Part shown: piece by piece, positions 24,401 to 33,693 of the stretch
Position numbering within the stretch: position 1 is the stretch's first letter
Layout: every line of letters starts with the position of its first letter
Assembly: GCA_965228045.1 (NCBI GenBank)
Contig: OZ245789.1
Location: 2,976,001-3,040,000, forward strand
Origin: JANQEU01 sp965228045
Lineage (GTDB): Bacteria > Bacteroidota > Bacteroidia > Cytophagales > Cyclobacteriaceae
Reading direction: 5' to 3'
DNA length: 64,000 bases
Position numbers and translations under genes: made by a program
The notes under the pieces: generated by a model
What the model was told of the DNA's origin: nothing
What the model saw: the letters and a program-made list of their open reading frames with translations, nothing else
Databases searched by the model: none

Positions 24401-26275
24401 ATGAATAAATCCGGAATAGTAATTCTGACTTTGATGACTTCCGCTATCTGGTTTGGTTGCGACCCAATGGATGTCGAAACCAAAACAGAGGAAGAATCTC
24501 AAGTCATAAAATCATTGCCATACTCAGAGATACCTCTGGAAAAAGTTGCAGGTACTTTTGAAACTGACGGTCGCAATTGGGTTATCGCTGGAAATGTTAC
24601 CTCTGATTTTCAGACCGAAAATGATCTTCAGATCCAGGAAGGAAGTGGTGTTTTAATTAACAATCCATCTGATGAAGAGAACGCCAATATTTTTACGGGC
24701 TTTGAACACGGAGACATTGAACTGGACCTGGAACTTCTCATACCAAAAGGTTCAAATTCCGGGTTATACTTTCAAAGCAGATATGAAATCCAACTACTGG
24801 ATAGCTGGAAGAAAACCGAAGTCACAAGTGGCGATTGCGGTGGGATCTATGAAAGATGGGATGATACCCTGCCAGACGGAGAAAAGGGTTACGAAGGCAC
24901 AGCTCCCGCTCAGAATGCATCCAAGGCCCCCGGACTTTGGCAAAAGTTTCACATCAAATTCAGAGCGCCTAGGTTCGATGACAAAGGAAATAAGATAGAG
25001 AATGCGGTATTTGAAGAGGTCATTCATAATGGAATTAAAATCCATGAAAATGTGGAATTGACCGGACCCACCAGGGGTGCAATTGATGGTGATGGAGAAA
25101 CCACTTCGGCTCCTCTCATGATACAGGGAGATCATGGTCCGGTTGCCTTTCGAAATATGAAATACAAGCTCTACGGTAATGACACCCTTACAACTTCAAA
25201 TGTTCAATACACTTACTATGAAGTAGAAACTCCCATTACTTCCATGCCTCCCTTTGATTCCTTGCAACCCATTGAAACTGGTTCTACGGAGATTATGGAC
25301 GTCCTTGACCTTTCAAAAAGGAGAGACGGAGTTGCTTTTCAGTTCACAGGAAAGCTAAATGTCATCACTCCGGGGGACTATCTCTTTCACCAGTACTCGG
25401 ATGATGGCTCTCAGCTTTTTATCGATGGAGAAATGCTGGTAGACAATGACGGAAAGCATGACCTGGAAGCGAAAAGAGGACTTATCTACCTGACGGCAGG
25501 TAGCCATGACATTCAGATAGATTATTTCAATAATAGCTGGGGAAAAGGCATGATGCTTTGGTATGAAGGCCCGCAGATCGAGCTGCGTTTGCTGCAAGGT
25601 AAAAACCCCTATTCCAGCAACTATAATAAAGATAGACTACTGATTGATGTGACGCAGGAACCGGAAATGATCCGAGGGTTTTTCAATTACGGAGATGAGA
25701 AAAGAACACATGTGATTGCCGTAGGTAATCCTGAAAACATCCATTATGCCTATGATTTGAGTAATGCTTCTTTACTAAAAGTATGGCGGGGCGGATTCGC
25801 CGATGTTACCGAAATGTGGCAGGGACGCGGAATTGACCAACTGCTGGTTCCGCAAACAATGGCTCCCGAAATCATGGAGAGTGCCCTGGTGGCTGATCTT
25901 TCCGATGAATCACAACCCTACCCGACAGCACTCAGCGAATCCATCCGTCCGGCCGGATACAACATTGATGACGAGGGACGTCCGATATTCAAATTCACAG
26001 CTGGCTCAAATGAAATCCAGGATGCTCTTTCGCCCGGAGCAAATGATGGTATTGAACGAACGGTCTCCATAAATGGTGAAGGAACTTTCTACACCAGGGC
26101 TGGTTTTGGTGATTACATTCAGAAAGTGAATGATGATTTCTATGTAATAGATGGCAGGTTCTATTTACAAAATATTGGAAAAAATGAACCCATTATTCGG
26201 ACCATTGATGGCCGGCAGGAAATTCTTTTCAGGCTTTCGAAAGCAAGTCCGGTCAACTATTCGATTTTGTGGTAA
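24401..26275 (+). CDS. Lipoprotein with DUF1080 (3-keto-disaccharide hydrolase-like) and PA14 domains
   Basis: This 624-residue lipoprotein has a lipobox at SAIWFGC with lipidated C20. A DUF1080 concanavalin-like domain spans about 45-260 (NWVIAGNVTSDFQTENDLQI, FEHGDIELDLELLIPKGSNS, GLYFQSRYEIQLLDSW, SKAPGLWQKFHIKFRAP). A PA14 sugar-binding domain spans about 285-400 (VAFQFTGKLNVITPGDYLFH, YSDDGSQLFIDGEMLVDNDG, GMMLWYEGPQIE). The last ~220 residues form a beta-rich region without clear family. Family knowledge: DUF1080 proteins cleave or bind keto-sugars. It likely handles a carbohydrate at the cell surface. The next gene, 18 bp downstream, encodes a propeller-cupredoxin protein, suggesting a paired oxidation and binding function. 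Confidence 0.85.
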   Translation: MNKSGIVILTLMTSAIWFGCDPMDVETKTEEESQVIKSLPYSEIPLEKVAGTFETDGRNWVIAGNVTSDFQTENDLQIQEGSGVLINNPSDEENANIFTGFEHGDIELDLELLIPKGSNSGLYFQSRYEIQLLDSWKKTEVTSGDCGGIYERWDDTLPDGEKGYEGTAPAQNASKAPGLWQKFHIKFRAPRFDDKGNKIENAVFEEVIHNGIKIHENVELTGPTRGAIDGDGETTSAPLMIQGDHGPVAFRNMKYKLYGNDTLTTSNVQYTYYEVETPITSMPPFDSLQPIETGSTEIMDVLDLSKRRDGVAFQFTGKLNVITPGDYLFHQYSDDGSQLFIDGEMLVDNDGKHDLEAKRGLIYLTAGSHDIQIDYFNNSWGKGMMLWYEGPQIELRLLQGKNPYSSNYNKDRLLIDVTQEPEMIRGFFNYGDEKRTHVIAVGNPENIHYAYDLSNASLLKVWRGGFADVTEMWQGRGIDQLLVPQTMAPEIMESALVADLSDESQPYPTALSESIRPAGYNIDDEGRPIFKFTAGSNEIQDALSPGANDGIERTVSINGEGTFYTRAGFGDYIQKVNDDFYVIDGRFYLQNIGKNEPIIRTIDGRQEILFRLSKASPVNYSILW

Positions 26276-26293
26276 TCAAATAAAAGCACTAAC

Positions 26294-28237
26294 ATGAAAA
26301 AACTATCAAATCTTTTACTTGTATCCATTTCAATTGCTTTAGGCTTTTATGAGGCTCAGGCTCAGGGCAAAACCTCCGATTACTACCAAATAACTGATGT
26401 CAATGTACCCGAAAATATAGTTTTGGAGGTGGGTGGAATTGCCTTCGATGATCAGGGGCGTCTTGGTGCCATTACACGCCGCGGTGAGTTATGGTTGATA
26501 TCCAATCCTGAATCAGTCAATCCAACTTTTAGTCGTTTTGCACACGGGCTCCATGAGCCATTGGGTCTGTCATTCAGAGATGGTTACTTCTACGCCAATC
26601 AGAGAGGTGAGCTTACGAAGATTAGGGACACGGACGGCGATGGCAAAGCGGATGTCTATGAAACCATAGTACGATGGGACCTGAATGGAAATTACCACGA
26701 ATACTCTTATGGCCCGGTATTTTTACCTGACGGCGATATGCTGGTTACTCTAAACCTGGGTTGGATCGGACGCGGAGAAAGTGGCTCCAAGTGGAGAGGA
26801 TGGATGTTAAAAGTGACGGAGGAAGGTGAATTGACACCTTACGCCACCGGACTTAGGTCTCCCGCTGGTTTTGGGCTCAATGACCGCGGAGACATTTTTT
26901 ATACTGAGAACCAGGGCGACTGGGTAGGCTCAGGAAGAATGACCCACCTGGAGCTAGGAGACTTTGCGGGTAATCCTGAAGGACTTAAATGGTCTCAGGA
27001 ACCTGGCTCACCAATTGACATTCAGTTTGATGCCATAGATGACAGCAAGAACCTTACACTTTATGAATATCAAGACGAAATTCCCGCGGTCAAACCTCCT
27101 TCTGTATGGTTTCCTCATACTTTAATGGGCATCAGTACATCTGGTTTCAAAGTCTTCAATGATAAAATGGGACCATTTTCCGGTCAGCTGATGGTCGGTG
27201 ACCAGGGGCATAGTAAGATCATGAGGGTATTCCAGGAAAAAGTAAATGGCGTGTACCAGGGTATATGTTTCCCATTTGTGGATGGATTTGCTTCAGGTGT
27301 CCTCCGACTAACTTATTCACCGGATGGAGGGAGCATCTATGTGGGTCAGACCAACCGCGGTTGGGCTTCCACTGGTCGAGAACCTTTTGCGCTTCAAAGA
27401 CTTAAATGGACTGGGAAAATCCCGTTCGACATGAAGGCAGTCAGGGTAACTGAAAGTGGATTTGAAATTGAATTCACTCAACCAGTGGATAAAGAAATTG
27501 CGGCGGATCCCACCTCCTACCAGATTACCGACTTCACCTATCTGTACCACCACTTTTACGGAAGTCCTGTTCAGGAAAAGGAGGATAGAGTGATCTCCCT
27601 GGCTGAAGTTTCTGAGGATGGCCTTAAGGTGAGGCTGTCAATTGATAAATTCCGAAAAGGATTTGTTTATGAAATAAAAGCACCGGGTGTGCAAAACAGA
27701 ACCGGAACTCCCCTGCTCAATACATTTGGCTATTACACCTTGAATGAAGTTCCTGTCGGAAGTTCTATAGTCAGTCAAAATACGGATGCGGCTGTGGTTA
27801 CTTCCACGTCTGCTCTCAGGGTGACAGAATTACCCGAAAGTTGGGACGGAATTATCGACAATGAGATCGAAATTGGTACGTTACCAGGTCTAAAGTATGA
27901 TAAGACAGAACTCACCGTGAAGGCAGGAGATAAAGTAAAGATAACCTTTAACAATACGGATGATATGCCGCACAACATCCTTTTTGTGAATCCGGGCAAG
28001 GCGGACGAAGTAGGTGAAGCAGCTATGAACCTGGGTCTTGATGGTGAAAATCTAAATTATGTTCCAAAATCAAACGAAATAATAGCGCACTCTAACCTGG
28101 TACCACCTACGAGTACCGAAACGATTTACTTTGTAGCGCCTACAGAACCGGGAGAATATCAGTATGTATGTACCTTTCCTGGCCATCATACTGTAATGCG
28201 TGGAATCCTAAAGGTTTTACCTAAAGAAGCCGGATAA
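26294..28237 (+). CDS. Exported beta-propeller (sorbosone/glucose dehydrogenase-like) fused to an azurin-type cupredoxin
   Basis: This 647-residue protein has a signal peptide (LGFYEAQAQG). An N-terminal six-bladed propeller (about 35-380; VPENIVLEVGGIAFDDQGRL, DTDGDGKADVYETIVRWDLN, VTLNLGWIGRGESGSKWRG) is of the sorbosone-dehydrogenase/GSDH kind. Residues ~380-480 are an Ig-like linker. The C-terminal ~120 residues are a type I copper domain with the azurin ligand set: H560 in DMPHNILF, then C626, H631 and M635 in CTFPGHHTVM, with Cys-x4-His-x3-Met spacing. The fusion would place a copper electron acceptor beside a sugar-oxidising module (inference). PQQ binding is not visible directly. Likely cotranscribed with the DUF1080-PA14 gene. 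Confidence 0.82.
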   Translation: MKKLSNLLLVSISIALGFYEAQAQGKTSDYYQITDVNVPENIVLEVGGIAFDDQGRLGAITRRGELWLISNPESVNPTFSRFAHGLHEPLGLSFRDGYFYANQRGELTKIRDTDGDGKADVYETIVRWDLNGNYHEYSYGPVFLPDGDMLVTLNLGWIGRGESGSKWRGWMLKVTEEGELTPYATGLRSPAGFGLNDRGDIFYTENQGDWVGSGRMTHLELGDFAGNPEGLKWSQEPGSPIDIQFDAIDDSKNLTLYEYQDEIPAVKPPSVWFPHTLMGISTSGFKVFNDKMGPFSGQLMVGDQGHSKIMRVFQEKVNGVYQGICFPFVDGFASGVLRLTYSPDGGSIYVGQTNRGWASTGREPFALQRLKWTGKIPFDMKAVRVTESGFEIEFTQPVDKEIAADPTSYQITDFTYLYHHFYGSPVQEKEDRVISLAEVSEDGLKVRLSIDKFRKGFVYEIKAPGVQNRTGTPLLNTFGYYTLNEVPVGSSIVSQNTDAAVVTSTSALRVTELPESWDGIIDNEIEIGTLPGLKYDKTELTVKAGDKVKITFNNTDDMPHNILFVNPGKADEVGEAAMNLGLDGENLNYVPKSNEIIAHSNLVPPTSTETIYFVAPTEPGEYQYVCTFPGHHTVMRGILKVLPKEAG

Positions 28238-28339
28238 TTTCCAATTCGGATTGACATCAAATTCGGAGATTGATATTTCCAAAACACAAATCCCGGTTGA
28301 AGGATTTTACTTAGATTAATCTATAAACAAGGTTATAAC

Positions 28340-29668
28340 ATGAGCGACTCTTCATTGTCACTTCGCGGATCACGGTCTGCTTCGAAACCTATGAGGTCAG
28401 ATATGGACATCTATTTTGAAGCCATTCAAAACAGGTATCATCAGAATAACAAAGAAGGAGCGTTCCCGATGAATGTGGCGGAAAACCACCTATGCTGGAA
28501 TATACTGAGTGACAGGCTTAGGAGAGGGGTTAGTGAAAATGAGATTCCGGACTGGGTCCCGGCTTATGGAAATCCTTCCGGAACGGATTCTTTCCGGGAA
28601 GCAGTGTCAGTTTTTCTCTCGAAATTTTTGTTCCACTGTGAAGTGGAAAAGGAAACCCTGGCATTTTCTTCCGGAGCCACTTCCGTGATAGAGTTATCGG
28701 CTTTTCTATTGGCCAACCCGGGAGATACAGGGGTATTCCCCGCCCCTGCCTATCCGGTATATAAAAGTGATATCGGAACGAAATCCGGTGTTAAGAGATT
28801 TGATCTTATCACACACCACGATCTATCGGAAATACGAAACGGTCTGACGCTATCCACAGAGCATCTGGATACAGCGTTAAAGGACTTAAGTGACAGAGAC
28901 GAAAAATTTAAATTCCTTGTATTAACCACACCGGATAATCCAACGGGCGGAATATACAGTCAGGAACAATTGAACTCCATTGTAGATTGGTGTCTGAAAC
29001 ACAAAATTCATCTGATCGTCAACGAGATTTATGGCTTATCGCAAATTGACATCACACATCCTGCTTTGAAGTCGGATTACACTGATCCAGCAGCGTTTGT
29101 CTCGTTCGCCAATATTATGAAGGAGCGGAAAAGTCCTTATCTGCATCTTTGGTACGCCTTTTCGAAAGATCTGGGACTTTCCGGATTTCGAGTAGGCATG
29201 GTGCATTCCTACAACGAAGAATTCCTTTCCGCTTACAACAATATCAACATGACGCATTCCGTCTCCAACTTCACTCAGTGGGCAATGCAGTTGGTATTGG
29301 AGGATTTGGAATTTATGGAAGATTATGTATTGAATTTTCAGAAGGCGCTTACAGAATCCTATGTGATAGTGACGGATACTTTGAGAAAAATTAAGATTCC
29401 TTTCAATCCGTCCAGAGGTAGCCTATTCGTCTGGATGGATTTATCTGATTTGCTTAGGGAAGAATCGGAAAAAGCCGAGCAGGATCTTTGGCTCAGTATC
29501 TACCAAAATAGTGGAATATTACTTACCCCCACAGACGGGTTCGGACATAGTCAGAAAGGTCTGTACAGAATGGTTATTTCCTCGCTCTCCCACGAAGAAT
29601 TGAAAATTGCAATGGCGCGCTTTGAGTCTACGATTGTAGATTTGCGCAAGAATGAAACTATATCATGA
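28340..29668 (+). CDS. PLP-dependent aminotransferase of the ACC-synthase-like class I family
   Basis: This 442-residue fold-type I enzyme has the ACC-synthase-like motifs YGNPSGTDSFREAVS, FPAPAYPVYKSD, LTTPDNPTGGIYSQEQL, and the Schiff-base lysine K276 in YAFSKDLGLSGFRVG. The Asp that normally pairs with the PLP pyridine nitrogen in the DEIY motif is Asn here (N228 in LIVNEIYG). It might still act as a lyase or transaminase on a SAM-like or amino-acid substrate. Its last 17 bp overlap the methyltransferase gene, so both are translated together. An alternative is a plain alanine/aspartate-type transaminase. Confidence 0.82.
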   Translation: MSDSSLSLRGSRSASKPMRSDMDIYFEAIQNRYHQNNKEGAFPMNVAENHLCWNILSDRLRRGVSENEIPDWVPAYGNPSGTDSFREAVSVFLSKFLFHCEVEKETLAFSSGATSVIELSAFLLANPGDTGVFPAPAYPVYKSDIGTKSGVKRFDLITHHDLSEIRNGLTLSTEHLDTALKDLSDRDEKFKFLVLTTPDNPTGGIYSQEQLNSIVDWCLKHKIHLIVNEIYGLSQIDITHPALKSDYTDPAAFVSFANIMKERKSPYLHLWYAFSKDLGLSGFRVGMVHSYNEEFLSAYNNINMTHSVSNFTQWAMQLVLEDLEFMEDYVLNFQKALTESYVIVTDTLRKIKIPFNPSRGSLFVWMDLSDLLREESEKAEQDLWLSIYQNSGILLTPTDGFGHSQKGLYRMVISSLSHEELKIAMARFESTIVDLRKNETIS

Positions 29669-30374
29669 ACTGGCCAGCTGGTGGCACCTTCTCTCCTCCC
29701 CGGAAGAATACGAAGAAGAATCCCGCATCTACTGGGACATAATTTCCAGGTATCATAAAAACATAAAAACCGCTTTGGAATTGGGCAGCGGCGGCGGTAA
29801 CAACGCCTATCACCTGAAAAAGCACTGTAGATTTACCCTTACGGATCTCTCTCCTGAAATGATCCGGTTCAGTGAGCAGTTGAACCCCGATTGTATCCAT
29901 CACGTTGGCGACATGAGAACGATAAGACTGGATGAGGCATTTGACCTGGTTTTTATTCATGACGCGATTATGATGATGCAAACCGAATCAGATCTTTCGA
30001 GCGTTTTTTATACCGCCAAATGGCACCTTAAAAACGACGGATTGCTATTCATTGCACCGGATTTCTTTACTGAAACCTTTGAGGCTTCGACTGAGCACGG
30101 TGGCCATGATGACAATAACCGGAGCATCAGGTATCTTGAATGGACCAGGGACGATGATCCGGATGACAATATCGTGGAAACAGAGTTTTCCGTGATCACG
30201 AAGGAAGATCGAAATCAGATCAATCATTTTCATGACAGCTACAAAGAAGGATTATTTTCAAAATCCACATGGAAAAAACTGCTTGAGGAGCAGGGATTCC
30301 AGGTTGAATTCGAGGAAATGGAGCACTCAGAGCTGGATCCCGGATCCTATATTGGCATTGTAGCCAGATTATAA
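29652..30374 (+). CDS. Class I SAM-dependent methyltransferase
   Basis: The protein has 240 residues and a Rossmann-like methyltransferase fold. Motif I is TALELGSGGGNNAYHLKK, the second acidic strand is FTLTDLSPEMIRFSEQL, and FDLVFIHDAIMMM follows. A C-terminal IGIVARL strand closes the fold. The GNN stretch in motif I and the RYLEWTRDDDPDDN insertion suggest a small-molecule substrate rather than RNA or DNA. The start overlaps the upstream PLP enzyme by 17 bp, an arrangement that implies coupled expression and perhaps a shared pathway. Its substrate is unknown. Confidence 0.85.
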   Translation: MKLYHELASWWHLLSSPEEYEEESRIYWDIISRYHKNIKTALELGSGGGNNAYHLKKHCRFTLTDLSPEMIRFSEQLNPDCIHHVGDMRTIRLDEAFDLVFIHDAIMMMQTESDLSSVFYTAKWHLKNDGLLFIAPDFFTETFEASTEHGGHDDNNRSIRYLEWTRDDDPDDNIVETEFSVITKEDRNQINHFHDSYKEGLFSKSTWKKLLEEQGFQVEFEEMEHSELDPGSYIGIVARL

Positions 30375-30474
30375 TCTTATAAGTAGAAGTGTCCACCTGT
30401 TTTTATGGGCAGAATTGTGTAGATGAAAATGAAATTCGGATATTACAGGTAGAAGTAATATTCATTTCGATATC

Positions 30475-31263
30475 ATGAAATCACACGTTATAGATTACAC
30501 GATTCACGGAGATGATATGCAGGTAGTTTCCATTGAGCTTGACCCTATGGAAACGGTAATTGCAGAGGCAGGTACCATGAATTGGATGGACCGGGGCATT
30601 CGCTTTGAAGCGAAAATGGGTGATGGTTCACAGCCGGATAAGGGCATATTCGGAAAACTATTGGATGTTGGAAAGAGAGCGATAACCGGAGAATCGATTT
30701 TTCTAACACACTTTACCAATGAAGCAAATGGTAAGAAGGAAGTTGCATTTGCGGCTCCATATCCCGGAAAAGTGATCCCCATTGATCTGGAGTCAATTGA
30801 TGGTGAAATTATTTGTCAAAAGGATGCATTTCTATGCGCCGCTCTGGGGACTGAAGTATCCATTGCTTTCAGTAAAAGGCTGGGCGCCGGATTTTTTGGA
30901 GGAGAAGGCTTCATCCTACAGAGACTTCGCGGAGACGGCCTTGCATTTCTACATGCTGGTGGAACAGTGATCGAAAGAAAACTGAACAATGAAAGTTTGC
31001 TTATTGACACAGGTTGTATCGTTGGGTTCACCGCTGGATTGGATTATAATATCGAGCGGGCAGGAAACCTGAAATCGATGTTCTTTGGAGGAGAAGGTCT
31101 TTTTCTGGCTACTGTTGAAGGAACGGGCACTGTCTTTTTGCAGAGTCTTCCTTTCTCTCGTCTGGCAGATCGGATCATTCAACACGCACCTAAAATGGGC
31201 GGATCATCCAAAGGCGAGGGTTCTGTCCTTGGCGGCCTCGGCAGGATGCTGGATGGTGACTAG
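30475..31263 (+). CDS. TIGR00266/AIM24 family protein
   Basis: The 262-residue protein is one double-stranded beta-helix-like domain: MQVVSIELDPMETVIAEAGT at the start, FLTHFTNEANGKKEVAFAAP, FGGEGFILQRLRGDG and LFLATVEGTGTVFLQSLPF, then a glycine-rich tail (GSSKGEGSVLGGLGRMLDGD). AIM24-like proteins of bacteria have no established biochemical function; the mitochondrial homologue influences inner-membrane organisation. There is no signal peptide or membrane helix. The gene stands alone, with a 100-bp gap before and a 212-bp gap after. Confidence 0.9.
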   Translation: MKSHVIDYTIHGDDMQVVSIELDPMETVIAEAGTMNWMDRGIRFEAKMGDGSQPDKGIFGKLLDVGKRAITGESIFLTHFTNEANGKKEVAFAAPYPGKVIPIDLESIDGEIICQKDAFLCAALGTEVSIAFSKRLGAGFFGGEGFILQRLRGDGLAFLHAGGTVIERKLNNESLLIDTGCIVGFTAGLDYNIERAGNLKSMFFGGEGLFLATVEGTGTVFLQSLPFSRLADRIIQHAPKMGGSSKGEGSVLGGLGRMLDGD

Positions 31264-31475
31264 GACGAAATCAATTGTAAATCCTTAGATCGGATAAAGG
31301 AACTATTTATTTGACTCTTGCCGAAGGATACAGATTCTTGTAAAAAGAAAACCTACGGTTATTGGAGCGTATCGATTGGAGTAATTAGTTCCTTCTTTGG
31401 ATCGGTAGTCATTTCCCGGATGTCACAAGTCCATTCAAAATCAAATCTTTTTTATCGGATTCTTGTTGTCTGCCC

Positions 31476-32891
31476 ATGAAAGTTCTTCTAACCGGTGCTA
31501 CTGGTTACATTGGCAAGAGATTGCTTCCGGTACTTGTCGATAAAGGGCATGAAGTAATCTGCTGTGTGAGGGATGTGGATCGTTTTCATCCCCCAAAATC
31601 ACTAAAGGAAAAAATTTCAGTCATCCAGGTAGACTTCCTGGATGAGGACACATTAAAAAACATACCACAGGACATCGATGGCGCGTTTTATCTCATCCAT
31701 TCCATGTCGGCCTCCAGAAATTATAAAGAACTGGAACAACGGTCAGCTTACAATTTCCGGGAGTCACTAAGGGGTACAAAAATTCAACATGTCATCTACC
31801 TAAGTGGGATCGCAAATGACCCTGAATTATCTGAGCATCTTTCTTCACGTAAAATGGTAGAAACCGAACTTCGGAAGGGCGACTATCACTTTACTACACT
31901 AAGGGCAGGTATCATCATAGGGTCCGGAAGTGCTTCATTTGAGATCATACGTGATTTAGTCGAAAAGTTACCGGTTATGATCACTCCAAAATGGTTGCTA
32001 ACACGGTGTCAGCCAATCGCGATTGCTGATGTGATTGACCTGCTTAATGCCTCCCTTTTTAATCCTGACACGTATGATCAAAATTTTGACATAGGGGGTC
32101 CGGACATTATGAGTTATAAGGACATGCTATTGGGTCTGGCGAGGATAAGAAATCTTAAAAGGAGGATTTTTATCGTACCTGTCATGACACCTCGATTGTC
32201 TTCCTACTGGTTGTATTTTGTCACTTCCACTTCCTATAAACTCGCCATTGCCCTTGTGGATAGCATGAAAGTGGAAGTGGTTTGTAGTGATACCAGGATC
32301 AATGACGTGCTTGGAATACAACCTATGTCTTACGAAATGGGATTAAAAAGAGCTTTCAAAAAGATCGAAAGTAATTCGGTGGTTTCAAGCTGGATAGATG
32401 CGCATGTCAGCAGTGGAATTAATATCAATATTTCGGATTTTATACAGGTCCCTACCCATGGTTGTTACCTTGACCGCAGGGATCGTCCGATAATAAACAG
32501 AGACCAAACGATAGAAAGAATCTGGAATATCGGAGGAAAAAACGGGTGGTATTACGCCAACTTCCTGTGGAAAATAAGAGGTTATCTTGACAAGTTTGTA
32601 GGTGGTGTAGGTCTAAGAAGAGGACGAACCAGTGAATCTAACATACAACCTGGTGATGCTCTTGACTTTTGGAGAGTTCTCTATGCGGATAGAGAAGAAG
32701 GAAGACTTTTGCTCTTTGCAGAAATGAAGCTACCTGGAGATGCATGGCTGGAATTCAAAATTGAGAACAATACTCTGATCCAAACGGCCACCTTTAGACC
32801 ACTGGGTCTCAATGGACGAATTTATTGGTATTCGATATTGCCGTTTCACGGACTTATTTTTAATGGGATGCTAAAAGCGCTTACAAAATAA
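31476..32891 (+). CDS. SDR-type NAD(P)-binding protein with C-terminal DUF2867
   Basis: The protein has 471 residues. Residues 1-~290 are an atypical extended SDR (TGATGYIGKRLLPVLVDKGH nucleotide-binding loop, YLIHSMSASRNYKELEQRSA, TLRAGIIIGSGSASFEII). Residues ~310-471 are DUF2867 (PVTHGCYLDRRDRP-like junction, then GDALDFWRVLYADREEGRLL, FAEMKLPGDAWLEFKI, IYWYSILPFHGLIFNGM). This two-domain layout is well known but its reaction is not. No catalytic YxxxK is evident, so it may be an NAD(P)-sensing rather than a redox protein. Confidence 0.88.
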   Translation: MKVLLTGATGYIGKRLLPVLVDKGHEVICCVRDVDRFHPPKSLKEKISVIQVDFLDEDTLKNIPQDIDGAFYLIHSMSASRNYKELEQRSAYNFRESLRGTKIQHVIYLSGIANDPELSEHLSSRKMVETELRKGDYHFTTLRAGIIIGSGSASFEIIRDLVEKLPVMITPKWLLTRCQPIAIADVIDLLNASLFNPDTYDQNFDIGGPDIMSYKDMLLGLARIRNLKRRIFIVPVMTPRLSSYWLYFVTSTSYKLAIALVDSMKVEVVCSDTRINDVLGIQPMSYEMGLKRAFKKIESNSVVSSWIDAHVSSGININISDFIQVPTHGCYLDRRDRPIINRDQTIERIWNIGGKNGWYYANFLWKIRGYLDKFVGGVGLRRGRTSESNIQPGDALDFWRVLYADREEGRLLLFAEMKLPGDAWLEFKIENNTLIQTATFRPLGLNGRIYWYSILPFHGLIFNGMLKALTK

Positions 32892-32968
32892 CCGACCAAT
32901 GGAACTGCAGGAAAGTAAACCAACATTCATACCAGCAATAAAGACGTTTAAGACCTTGGTCGGACCAA
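32892..32968. promoter_or_regulatory. Inverted half-site cluster between the SDR-DUF2867 and Crp/Fnr genes
   Basis: CCGACCAA (32892-32899) is complementary to TTGGTCGG (32956-32963). The latter begins the 13-bp palindrome TTGGTCGGACCAA (32956-32968), two TTGGTC/GACCAA half-sites around one central base. The palindrome lies 78 bp upstream of the Crp/Fnr start codon and could be an operator for that regulator or another. It might also act as a terminator hairpin for the upstream gene. Confidence 0.35.
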
Positions 32969-33046
32969 AATCATGATAGCGAAACCAGAGAAAAGGGAAA
33001 CAGTGGAATTGGCTGCCAGCAACATTAAAGCTAATCATTACTTTAT

Positions 33047-33628
33047 ATGAGTTTACTGGCCCAAACGATGAAAAACTTGATCTCCATATCCGACCGGGAG
33101 TTGGAGCGGTTCCTGGCAGCTTCCGTTCAGAAAGAATTTAAGAAAAACGAAATCATCAGTCGTCCGCACAATGTACCCAATGAAGTGTTTTTTGTCCACA
33201 AGGGATTGATCAGGGTATTTGTTTACGACAATGACGCAAATGAGCACACAGTCCACTTCGCAATGGAGGGAAGTTTCATTTCCGATTACACGAACTTTAT
33301 GCTTCAGCAGCCTTCTTACTATACGCTACAGGCTTTGGAAAAAACAGAAGTTAGCATGCTTCCCCGGTCCCTGATTGAGTGGGGCTATGCCAATCTCCAT
33401 GATGGACAAAAAATGGGTCGTCTTGTCGCCGAATCCTATTTCATTTATCACGATGAACGAATTCGCAATCAATACATCAGAACGGCCAAAGAACGCTATG
33501 ACAGTATTACAAAGGTCTTCCCAAACATCCACAACCGGGTACCGCAACATATGATAGCCTCCTATCTGGGTATTACACCTGTACATCTTAGCCGGTTAAA
33601 AAAGGAGGATTACACTAGCAAAACCTAA
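33047..33628 (+). CDS. Crp/Fnr family transcriptional regulator
   Basis: The protein has 193 residues. A cNMP-binding-like beta-roll (EIISRPHNVPNEVFFVHKGL, EHTVHFAMEGSFISDYTNFM) is followed by a DNA-binding winged helix with HNRVPQHMIASYLGITPVHL in the recognition area. No cysteine cluster or clear cyclic-nucleotide motif is visible, so the effector is unknown. It is the second Crp/Fnr protein in the window (the first is at 14130), with similar length but only family-level likeness. An SDR gene follows 65 bp downstream and is a plausible target. Confidence 0.87.
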   Translation: MSLLAQTMKNLISISDRELERFLAASVQKEFKKNEIISRPHNVPNEVFFVHKGLIRVFVYDNDANEHTVHFAMEGSFISDYTNFMLQQPSYYTLQALEKTEVSMLPRSLIEWGYANLHDGQKMGRLVAESYFIYHDERIRNQYIRTAKERYDSITKVFPNIHNRVPQHMIASYLGITPVHLSRLKKEDYTSKT

Positions 33629-33693
33629 ACAATTGTTAACGTTTTATAGGGGTCATTTCAAATAATATTGGGTCTGAATTAATCGATCCGTTT

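Noticed and set aside
31264..31475. 212-bp gap after the AIM24-like gene examined for regulatory RNA
   Set aside because: No exact -7 element, long hairpin or conserved motif was found.
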